This document shows, piece after piece, positions 26,959 to 35,130 of a stretch of DNA of 35,130 bases. The notes beneath the pieces were generated by a model, which had not been told where the DNA came from, did not search any database, and saw only the letters and a list, made by a program, of their open reading frames with translations. Positions within the stretch are counted from its first letter, which is position 1. Every line of letters begins with the position of its first letter. Position numbers and translations under genes: made by a program. Origin of the DNA: Bacteroidales bacterium (GTDB lineage: Bacteria; Bacteroidota; Bacteroidia; Bacteroidales; S143-33); assembly GCA_015489395.1 (NCBI GenBank), contig WFZV01000046.1, positions 1-35,130 on the forward strand, read 5' to 3'.

Positions 26959-29900
26959 ATGAGACGATTACTTGTTTTGCTAATAATTTTTGTCTTTAGC
27001 TTTTCTGCCTTTTCGCAAACCAATGAGGCTCGTCTGCTACGATTCCCTAACATCCATGGAAATAAGGTTGTTTTCTCTTATGCAGGCGATATTTATATTG
27101 CTGACATAAACACTGGACTTGCTCGTAGATTGACTTCTGACCCTGGATATGAGATGTTTCCAAAATTTAGTCCTGATGGTAAGTGGATAGCTTTCACAGC
27201 CCAGTACGATGGAAATACTGAAGTTTATGTTATGCCTTCAGAAGGAGGTGTTCCGCGCAGGCTGACGTACACAGCGACTTTGAAACGCGACGATGTCTCA
27301 GACCGCATGGGACCTAACAATATTGTAATGGGATGGACACCAGACAGTAAAAAGATTATTTTTCGTTCGCGTATGCACTCGTTTAATTCGTTTCGAGGAC
27401 ATTTGTATTTAGTTGATTTAAAAGGCGATATGCCTGAACCGGTGCCTATTATGGACGGAGGTTTTTGTAGTTTTTCGCCTGATGGTCAAAAATTAGCATT
27501 TAATTACGTTTTTCGTGAATTCCGTACCTGGAAGCATTATCGCGGCGGTATGGCTGATGACATCTGGATTTATGATTTTAAAACCGGTAAAGCTAAGCGT
27601 TTATTTAAAAATCCTGCACAGGACATTTTCCCTATGTGGTACAAAGACAAGATTTTCTTTATTTCTGACCGCGATTGGACTATGAATTTATTTGTTTATG
27701 ATTTAAAAACCGGGAAAACTACCAAACTTACAAACTTCGACAAATACGACATCAAATTCCCGTCAATAGGTCAAAATCGAATAGTCTTTGAAAACGGCGG
27801 ATATTTGTATTATTACGATATCCCGACAGGTCAGCTAAAGCAGATTCACATTTACATTAAGAATGATTTTGCTTCGACAAGAAACCATCTGGTCGATGCT
27901 TCCAAATACATTGAAAGTTACGATGTATCGCCGCACGGTAAAAATTTAGTTTTTTCTGCCCGCGGCGATATTTTTATTGTGCCAACCGACAGCAAAAAAG
28001 CTACAAAAGACATTACAAATACACAGGGGGTTTTTGAACGTGATGTAGCCTGGTCGCCAAAAGGCGATTATGTTGCTTATTTCTCTGATAAATCTGGCGA
28101 GTACGAAATTTATATTCAAAAAGCCGATGGCTCACAACCACCGCAGCAAATTACCAAAAACGCTGATACTTATTACTATGACTTACTCTGGTCGCCTGAC
28201 GGAACTAAATTACTTTTTAACGATAAAAAACTCAGATTGCGTTACGTTGACATAAAAACAAAGAAAATTACACTGGTTGATACTTCAAATTATTGGGAAT
28301 TTCGCGATTTTGCCTGGTCGCCAGATAGCCGTTATATTGTTTATTCAAAATTAGATTTTTCGCACACATATCCAGTGATTTACATTTATGACACTAAAAC
28401 GCACAAACGCCATGCTATCACAGATGGCTGGTATTCTTCGCATTCCGCCATATTTAGCAATGATGGCAAATACCTGATTTTTGTTTCCGATCGTGATTTT
28501 AACGCTATTTACAGCGATGTAGAATGGAATTACGCCTACAAAGACATGGCACGACCATACATTGTACTTTTAAGCAAAAACACACCAAATCCTTTCCTGC
28601 CTGAGAAGCAAGAAAATGCTGACAATCAAAAAAATAAGTCTAAAGCTGACAGCGGCAAAGTACAGGTTAAAATCGACTTTGACGGAATTAAAGACCGTAT
28701 TATCCAGATACCAGTCAGGCCAGCAAATTACTATAACCTGGATTACGCTGACGGCAAAATTTATTACGTTTACAAGAAATTCAACGACGAGCATACAACT
28801 GTTTGTTATTACGACCTGAACAAGAGAAAAGAGGTGCAAATCGGACAGGATTTTAGCTTTGAAATAACACCCGATGGTAAAAAAATGTTGGTGGTTAAAG
28901 ACGATAAATATGCAGTGATTGACCTGCCAACATCCCAGGTTAGTATTGATAAATACGTTGACTTGAGCGGCATGAAATTATGGGTCGATTACCAGGCAGA
29001 ATGGCGTCAGATTTTCTATGACGTTTGGCGTCAGATGCGCGATTTCTTCTATGACCCTGATATGCACGGCGTTGACTGGGAAGCAGTTAAGAAAAAATAT
29101 GAAGTTCTTTTGCCTTACGTTCACCATCGTAATGACCTGACTTACATTTTAGGCGAGATGATTGGCGAGTTAAACATCGGACATGCTTACGTTGGTGGCG
29201 GTGACCGCCCGAAAATTAAACGGATTTACACTGGTTTACTGGGCGCGCAATTCAAAAAAGACCCGAAAACGGGATATTTCAAGGTTTCGAAGATTTTACA
29301 GGGAGCTACCTGGTCTAAAGATTTACTTTCGCCTTTGCAAATGCCAGGTGTTGACGTAAAACAGGGCGATTATATCCTGGCAATTGACGGAGTCCCGACA
29401 AATACTGTAAATAACATCTACCAGCTTTTGGTCGGTAAAGGCGGGCAATATGTCGAATTGACGGTTAATTCAAGACCAGATTTAGCTACGGCAAGAAAAG
29501 TTACAGTTAAAGCACTAAAGAGCGAAGCCGATTTATACTATTACGACTGGGTACAGCATAATCTCAAGTATGTTTCGCAAAAGTCTAACGGACAAATCGG
29601 CTATATTCACATTCCGGACATGATGAGCGAAGGACTTAATAAGTTCGTTGAATATTTCTACCCACAGTTGCGTAAGAAAGCTTTGATTATCGACGATCGC
29701 GGAAATGGCGGTGGTAATGTATCGCCGATGATAATTGAACGTTTACGCCGTAAAATGATAATGCAAGTAATGGCACGTAATGTACCGACCATGGGACCTG
29801 TGCCAGAACAAACGCAAGTTGGACCTAAAGTTTTGTTAATCAACCAGTATTCTGCATCTGATGGCGATTTATTCCCGTATCAGTTCAAAGCCTACAAAAT

Positions 29901-30213
29901 TGGACCGTTAATTGGTGTTCGTACATGGGGCGGTGTAACCGGCATACGTGGTAGTTTGCCATTGATTGACGGAGGCTATCTGTATAAACCAGAGTTCGGT
30001 CATTATTCGGCAGATGGCAAAAAATGGATAATCGAAGGTCACGGCGTTGATCCGGATATTGTTGTCGAGAATAATCCTGCTGACTATTACCGTGGACATG
30101 ACGCACAATTGGATAAAGCAATTGAGGTGGCTAAGCAGCTAATGAAAACTTATCCGCAGAAAATCACGCCACATCCTGCTTTCCCGAATAAAAGCAAGCC
30201 ACAGGGCAAGTAA
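26959..30213 (+). CDS. Tricorn-like S41-family protease with beta-propeller and PDZ regions, secreted
   Basis: Signal peptide; WD-like PD40 repeats (FSPDGKWIAFTAQYDGNTEVYVMP, WSPDGTKLLF); PDZ-like VKQGDYILAIDGVPTN; IDDRGNGGGN and NQYSASDGDLFPYQFK catalytic region. Confidence 0.92.
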   Translation: MRRLLVLLIIFVFSFSAFSQTNEARLLRFPNIHGNKVVFSYAGDIYIADINTGLARRLTSDPGYEMFPKFSPDGKWIAFTAQYDGNTEVYVMPSEGGVPRRLTYTATLKRDDVSDRMGPNNIVMGWTPDSKKIIFRSRMHSFNSFRGHLYLVDLKGDMPEPVPIMDGGFCSFSPDGQKLAFNYVFREFRTWKHYRGGMADDIWIYDFKTGKAKRLFKNPAQDIFPMWYKDKIFFISDRDWTMNLFVYDLKTGKTTKLTNFDKYDIKFPSIGQNRIVFENGGYLYYYDIPTGQLKQIHIYIKNDFASTRNHLVDASKYIESYDVSPHGKNLVFSARGDIFIVPTDSKKATKDITNTQGVFERDVAWSPKGDYVAYFSDKSGEYEIYIQKADGSQPPQQITKNADTYYYDLLWSPDGTKLLFNDKKLRLRYVDIKTKKITLVDTSNYWEFRDFAWSPDSRYIVYSKLDFSHTYPVIYIYDTKTHKRHAITDGWYSSHSAIFSNDGKYLIFVSDRDFNAIYSDVEWNYAYKDMARPYIVLLSKNTPNPFLPEKQENADNQKNKSKADSGKVQVKIDFDGIKDRIIQIPVRPANYYNLDYADGKIYYVYKKFNDEHTTVCYYDLNKRKEVQIGQDFSFEITPDGKKMLVVKDDKYAVIDLPTSQVSIDKYVDLSGMKLWVDYQAEWRQIFYDVWRQMRDFFYDPDMHGVDWEAVKKKYEVLLPYVHHRNDLTYILGEMIGELNIGHAYVGGGDRPKIKRIYTGLLGAQFKKDPKTGYFKVSKILQGATWSKDLLSPLQMPGVDVKQGDYILAIDGVPTNTVNNIYQLLVGKGGQYVELTVNSRPDLATARKVTVKALKSEADLYYYDWVQHNLKYVSQKSNGQIGYIHIPDMMSEGLNKFVEYFYPQLRKKALIIDDRGNGGGNVSPMIIERLRRKMIMQVMARNVPTMGPVPEQTQVGPKVLLINQYSASDGDLFPYQFKAYKIGPLIGVRTWGGVTGIRGSLPLIDGGYLYKPEFGHYSADGKKWIIEGHGVDPDIVVENNPADYYRGHDAQLDKAIEVAKQLMKTYPQKITPHPAFPNKSKPQGK

Positions 30214-30235
30214 ACCGTAATTTATGGCTAATAGA

Positions 30236-30272
30236 GGCTGGCGGTGGCCACTTGCAATTGCCACCGCCAGCC
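30236..30272 (+). terminator. Intrinsic terminator downstream of the tricorn-like protease
   Basis: ggctggcggtggc/gccaccgccagcc 13-bp arms followed by tttttt. Confidence 0.85.
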
Positions 30273-30299
30273 TTTTTTCGTAACAAAACGCGTACGTTT

Positions 30300-31757
30300 A
30301 TGAACAGGAGTTTGCGCAAAATAATATCGATTATTCGTGATTTTGCAGAGCAGTGCGATCATATCGAAGGCTATTACGAAATGAGCAGCGTAGTGCGGGA
30401 TAGTGACTTTTATTATTCCGTTGGCGGTGCGATTGTTTTTCTTTACGATTGCCAGATGCTTTTTGCTGTAGCGCAACAAATGAAAAGCTATGTAAGCCGA
30501 CAGGTGGATTTGTCTGTGGCACAGGTTTTCGAAGGTCAAAAGCTTGTGTTTATCACCGGAGATTTAGTCAGGTTTAAAGTAGAATTTTCGAGCATAGGAC
30601 GCATAAATCATCATGTAAAGTTGCTCGTTGACAGCGGAGTACGTGATTACAAAGCGTCTTTGTTGATTGACAAAGATGGTCGTTTGAACCGTGAGTTTGA
30701 GCGTCTATGGCGTAAACCCAAAGACCAATTACAAGAAGTTTTCGAGGAATTGACAGCAGGTTTTAAGTATTGGAGTTACGAATTTCGTATGTTGTCAACG
30801 CGTTTAGACCATTTTCGTGCATACAAGGCTTATGTGGAGTTATATTACAAGTTCGTAGGGTTAAAGTTATTAGCTTCAGACAACTGGAAAAATTTGTTGA
30901 GTTTTAAGCAGGCTTTTTATCGAAAAATCAAGGACGACAATGAGTTTGAAAAGATAGTGGATTTAGCGCCGCAGCTGTTTATACAGTCGCTTATGCCATT
31001 GTATTACCGTATTATTGAGGACTTTTTGACGACTTATCAGAGGATTTGTGAACATTTTGGTTTTCAGTGTGATAATGGTTTAGTAAAATATTTTGAAGAT
31101 TTAGACCGTAAGTTTTACCCTGCATATAATTTTCGTGATTTTGCATTAGTTGTAAACCAGTGTATGGAGCGGCAGTATTTGAGACAGGGCAAGGTGTTTC
31201 GTTCAGGACAATTAGATATTTTCCCGTTGGATTATGTAAATTCGCTTTTTCACAGGTTTAACATAAAGACTGTTATTGATTTACGCAGGCATGAGGAACT
31301 GGATGAAGCAAGGGAGTATGATGTTGACGAGTATTTTCACGTTGTAATCGAGGAAGTTGGATATGATTATGACAGGGGGCAAGAGACGGAGGACAATTGG
31401 CCGTTTGATGTTTATTACGCTGGTATAGCGGAGCTTCAAGCAGAGAAATTAGCTCTGATTTATCGTAAAATAATTGAAGGTTTGAACAGGGGGGCTATTT
31501 TAGTACATTGCAATGCAGGAAAAGACCGTACTGGTGTTGTGATAGCTTTGTTGCAAAAGTTGCTTGGAGTTCCAGATAAGTGTATTATAGAAGATTACAT
31601 GGCAAGTTTTACTATTCATACGACCCGGGACATGAGTAAGTTTTTGCAGAAGTTACAAGCCCGCTATGGCGATGTTCGTAATTGGTTCATGGAAAAAGCT
31701 GGATTAACTGCAGCAGAGATTGAATATTTAAAAAGCGAGTTGTTGGCAGATGATTAG
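30300..31757 (+). CDS. Tyrosine phosphatase (Tyr_phosphatase3/DSP-like) with long nucleotidyltransferase-like N-terminal region
   Basis: FRSGQLD...IKTVIDLRRHEE... and VHCNAGKDRTGVV (CX5R) at about 31506-31541; start at MNRSLRK (30300) preferred because the longer ORF begins inside the terminator. Confidence 0.8.
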   Translation: MNRSLRKIISIIRDFAEQCDHIEGYYEMSSVVRDSDFYYSVGGAIVFLYDCQMLFAVAQQMKSYVSRQVDLSVAQVFEGQKLVFITGDLVRFKVEFSSIGRINHHVKLLVDSGVRDYKASLLIDKDGRLNREFERLWRKPKDQLQEVFEELTAGFKYWSYEFRMLSTRLDHFRAYKAYVELYYKFVGLKLLASDNWKNLLSFKQAFYRKIKDDNEFEKIVDLAPQLFIQSLMPLYYRIIEDFLTTYQRICEHFGFQCDNGLVKYFEDLDRKFYPAYNFRDFALVVNQCMERQYLRQGKVFRSGQLDIFPLDYVNSLFHRFNIKTVIDLRRHEELDEAREYDVDEYFHVVIEEVGYDYDRGQETEDNWPFDVYYAGIAELQAEKLALIYRKIIEGLNRGAILVHCNAGKDRTGVVIALLQKLLGVPDKCIIEDYMASFTIHTTRDMSKFLQKLQARYGDVRNWFMEKAGLTAAEIEYLKSELLADD

Positions 31758-31799
31758 GATTTGGCCAATTTATGCTGTATTGACATTTTGAAAATCGTG

Positions 31800-32423
31800 T
31801 TATTTATCTTTAGGCCGTTCTTTGAGTAGGCCATAGAAAAGCAGGTCAAGCAGGACGTTAAGTCTTTCTTTAAAAAGTGTATATTTGCTTTCGATGAAAA
31901 ATGGGATTTCCAGACCTTTAATAGCAGAAGCCAGGCCGTAAACTATCGGGTCTAATTCGTCGTAAGTAATTCTGAGTTCGTCGTTTTCAATACCGCGAAT
32001 AAGTATGTTTTTTAAAGCTAAAATTTCGAATTCATCAAAGCTTCGTCTGTATTTCTGGATCAGATTGTAAATATCCATTGTTTCGTGACGGACTAAGTTA
32101 TAGAGTTTAGCGATTTTGTTGGAATATTCCATACGTTTGATTATGTATCGTTTAAGCAGGGTTTTGGTATCTGCTTTGGATTTAATGACTTTCATCAATT
32201 CGTTTTGCAGTTCTTCGGCAATATCTTCAACGATCGCAGCGAAAATGTCTTCTTTGCTTTTAAAATAATAATAAAGTGTGCTTTTACTTTTGTTTAAAGC
32301 TTTGGCTATGTCCATCATTGTAGTTTTTGCATAGCCTTTACGCTGGAAAATGCGACGTGCAGTTTCCAGGACTTGTTTGCGAAAACGCTCGCTTCGTGGT
32401 CTCATAGTTTTATAGTTTCCCAT
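31800..32423 (-). CDS. TetR/AcrR family transcriptional regulator
   Basis: RRIFQRKGYAKTTMMDIAKALNKSKSTLYYYFKSKEDIFAAIV HTH; start may be MRPRSE at 32405. Confidence 0.92.
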   Translation of the reverse strand: MGNYKTMRPRSERFRKQVLETARRIFQRKGYAKTTMMDIAKALNKSKSTLYYYFKSKEDIFAAIVEDIAEELQNELMKVIKSKADTKTLLKRYIIKRMEYSNKIAKLYNLVRHETMDIYNLIQKYRRSFDEFEILALKNILIRGIENDELRITYDELDPIVYGLASAIKGLEIPFFIESKYTLFKERLNVLLDLLFYGLLKERPKDK

Positions 32424-33261
32424 TTAAAAGTTGATTACGGTAATTGTTTATAGATTTGATGATTTTCTTGTAAACAATTGGTTTTTTGTTGTTTAAAACG
32501 ATTTTGTATTCGCTATAAAGGTTGATGATATTTTGGATAAATTTAATAATTTTTTTCAAATCATCGTAATAATAATACGCGCTACTTTCCAACAGCGCAT
32601 CGTACAAGAATTTTTGTAAGTTTTTGAAGTTCTGTTCCTGGTTTAAAATGATTTTTTGTATCTGAGGATCGTTTTCATTGCACGATCTAATCAGAATGTG
32701 TAAAGATTCAAACCATCCGCCAACTACGATAAAAGGCAGAATGTTGTATTTATTATTGTCTTGCAGGAAGTTACAGGAACGGTTATAGGCTTCATTAGCC
32801 AGTTTTTTCAAACTGTCGATATTATCTTCGTTATTTTTAAACCGTTTATAAAGCTGGTCTGAATAGCCATTTTCTATGCCCAGCTCATTGGCTAAATTTT
32901 TCGAGACTTTAAAGTATTTTAAAGATAACTGGTTGTTGTTCAGAAAAGTACAATAAGCTAAGTCAGCATTATAAAAACCAAGGTAAATAGCTCTGGATTT
33001 ATCAGAAATAAGCTTTTGAGCTAACGAAACGTCTAATAAAATATCAGTCGAACAATTTCTGGTTTTTGTAATAAACCTGTATAAATCGAGGGGTAAAGGT
33101 AAATGATATTTATCGTAAACATGGTTTTGAACAGTAAAACTATCCCTTGTGTTTAATAAATTTTCTAATTCTTGCGGAGGTGTAACGTGATTTTTATTTT
33201 TGTTACACGACATCAAGGAAAATATGCTTAAAAATATGATGCCAACCCAGATTTTATTCAT
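32410..33261 (-). CDS. Putative lipoprotein, unknown family (paralog of 16679-17644)
   Basis: Lipobox FSLMSCNKN; LPLPLDL, GFYNADLAYCTFLNNNQ, NILPFIVVGGWFESLHIL. Confidence 0.75.
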   Translation of the reverse strand: MNKIWVGIIFLSIFSLMSCNKNKNHVTPPQELENLLNTRDSFTVQNHVYDKYHLPLPLDLYRFITKTRNCSTDILLDVSLAQKLISDKSRAIYLGFYNADLAYCTFLNNNQLSLKYFKVSKNLANELGIENGYSDQLYKRFKNNEDNIDSLKKLANEAYNRSCNFLQDNNKYNILPFIVVGGWFESLHILIRSCNENDPQIQKIILNQEQNFKNLQKFLYDALLESSAYYYYDDLKKIIKFIQNIINLYSEYKIVLNNKKPIVYKKIIKSINNYRNQLLNGKL

Positions 33262-33338
33262 AATTTAATCGACTGAGGTGTTTGTTAAATAAATAAATTA
33301 AAATAACTTTCAGACACAAATTTAAAAAATTAATCGAA

Positions 33339-35130
33339 ATGAAACGAATATCTTTGTATTTATTTTTGTTATTTTTTTCATTTACAGCTGTTTATGCACA
33401 AAAGCGATTAACCCTTGAGCAAGCTGTTTTTGCCTATAGCAAAGGCTTATATCCCAAGACCCTGCCTGGCTTGCAATGGCGTTCTACTCTGGACAAATTG
33501 GTGTATGTTAAGGACTATTCTACTTTAGTACAAATCGACCCTGTTACAGACCAGGAGCAACAACTCGTTACTTTGGACGAGATTAATGAACAATTGCCCG
33601 ACGGACGAAAACTTCAATATCTTTATGACATCAGATGGCTCAGTCCAAATACTTTTTATCTAATTCAAAATCATACAGTTATTGTTTTTAATGTCGAAAA
33701 TAAAAAGATTATAAAAGTCTATAAGCTTCCACAAAACGCACGAAATATTTTCTACTCACCTGAAGCTAAAGCTGTGGCTTTTACCATTAAAAATAACCTA
33801 TTTTACATGGATAGCTTAATGGTCCAGCGACAAATCACCTTTGACAAGGACACAAACATCGTCAATGGCGATAATTACGTTCATCGTCAGGAATTTGGCA
33901 TTGACCACGGAATTTTTTGGTCACCAAACGGAAATTACATAGCATTTTACCGCAAAGACCAGCGAATGGTCGAAAATTACCCTGTTATTGACTACACTGT
34001 TTTCCCTGCAAAAGTACACTATTTCAAGTACCCATTTGCGGGGCATACCAGCGAACAGGTTAAATTAGGCGTATATAACCTTAAAACCCATGAAATTGTT
34101 TATCTCAACACAGGCCAGCCTGCTGACCATTATTTAACACAGGTTACCTGGGACCCTTCTGAAAATTATATTTATATCGGCATCTTAAACCGCGACCAAA
34201 ACCATCTATGGCTCAACAAATACGATATACACACTGGAGACAAGGTTAAAACACTGTTCGAAGAGACTAACCCTAAATACGTCGAACCACTTTTCCCGCT
34301 GTATTTCGTTCCACACCATCCAGACAAGTTCCTGTACTTTAGCCAGCGCGATGGTTGGCAACACCTGTATTTGTACGATACAAGCGGAACTTTAATCAGA
34401 CAGGTTACAAAAGGCAAATGGGAAGTAACTAAATTACTGCAATTTAGCCATGACGGACAGTATGTTTATGTCCAGACCACAAAAATTAGCCCAATACAAC
34501 GCCACGTTTATAAGGTCAACCTAAATAACGGTCGTATGCTGCGGTTGACTTCAGAACATGGCGAGCATACAATTGCAGTTTCAGCCGACGATCAATATTA
34601 TTTTGACTCATACTCAAGTCTGGACGTACCGCGAAAAATCGATTTATACAAAAATTCAAGATTCATACGAAACCTGCTTACAGCCAGTGATCCGCTTGCC
34701 GATTATGACAAACCAACGATTAAAATCGGTACCATCACAGCAGCCGACGGCAAAACCAAACTTTATTACCGTTTGATTTTGCCTCCGCATTTAGACAAAA
34801 GCAAAAAATATCCTGCCATAGTGTATGTTTATGGCGGACCACACGTCCAGCTTATTCACGATACATATTTGGCAGCAGCGCAAATGTGGCTCATTTACCT
34901 GGCACAAAAAGGTTACGTTGTTTTTACAGTTGACAACCGCGGATCAGATAATCGCGGATTTGCCTTTGAAAGCGTAATTTACCGTCAATTAGGCGTAAAT
35001 GAAATGAAAGACCAAATCCAGGGCGTAAAATTCTTAAAATCATTACCATTTGTTGATTCGACACGTTTGGGCGTAACAGGCTGGAGCTTTGGTGGCTTTA
35101 TGACTACATCGCTGGTTACTACTTATCCTG
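33339..35130 (+). CDS. S9 family (dipeptidyl peptidase IV-like) peptidase, 3' truncated by window end
   Basis: ORF absent from the track because it runs off the edge: MKRISLYLFLLFFSFTAVYAQ signal peptide, beta-propeller, YPAIVYVYGGPHVQLI, VDNRGSDNRGFAFE, GVTGWSFGGFMT (catalytic Ser). Confidence 0.93.
   Translation, partial: MKRISLYLFLLFFSFTAVYAQKRLTLEQAVFAYSKGLYPKTLPGLQWRSTLDKLVYVKDYSTLVQIDPVTDQEQQLVTLDEINEQLPDGRKLQYLYDIRWLSPNTFYLIQNHTVIVFNVENKKIIKVYKLPQNARNIFYSPEAKAVAFTIKNNLFYMDSLMVQRQITFDKDTNIVNGDNYVHRQEFGIDHGIFWSPNGNYIAFYRKDQRMVENYPVIDYTVFPAKVHYFKYPFAGHTSEQVKLGVYNLKTHEIVYLNTGQPADHYLTQVTWDPSENYIYIGILNRDQNHLWLNKYDIHTGDKVKTLFEETNPKYVEPLFPLYFVPHHPDKFLYFSQRDGWQHLYLYDTSGTLIRQVTKGKWEVTKLLQFSHDGQYVYVQTTKISPIQRHVYKVNLNNGRMLRLTSEHGEHTIAVSADDQYYFDSYSSLDVPRKIDLYKNSRFIRNLLTASDPLADYDKPTIKIGTITAADGKTKLYYRLILPPHLDKSKKYPAIVYVYGGPHVQLIHDTYLAAAQMWLIYLAQKGYVVFTVDNRGSDNRGFAFESVIYRQLGVNEMKDQIQGVKFLKSLPFVDSTRLGVTGWSFGGFMTTSLVTTYP

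Noticed and set aside
1-35130. Search for CRISPR arrays, transposase, integrase, phage or toxin-antitoxin genes
   Set aside because: No regularly spaced repeats and no such protein motifs seen by reading; the window looks like stable chromosomal backbone.

Overview
AT-rich chromosomal window whose gene content (DUF4270, half-length GT5 'glycogen/starch synthase', START-like protein, S9/tricorn peptidases, TAnnTTTG-like promoters) points to Bacteroidetes/Bacteroidota. Most of it is housekeeping and central metabolism: manA, glmS, miaA, tpiA, a phosphofructokinase, a dicarboxylate symporter, tRNA-Glu, ribosomal protein THX (absent from the ORF track), a molybdenum hydroxylase, two large secreted peptidases and two TetR regulators. 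I see no CRISPR array, transposon, prophage or clear defence island. The observations most worth following up are: (1) a 501-aa protein joining a degenerate nucleotidyltransferase-like N-terminal region to a CX5R tyrosine phosphatase domain; (2) two divergent paralogous lipoproteins of an unknown family, 15 kb apart; (3) three consecutive perfect inverted repeats inside a glycosyltransferase ORF; (4) a clean 8-5-8 inverted repeat that may be a TetR operator upstream of a tricorn-like protease; (5) a lipoprotein form of a Memo-family protein; (6) a FAD-less molybdenum hydroxylase with purine-hydroxylase-like active-site residues. All family calls come from reading motifs; no searches were run.
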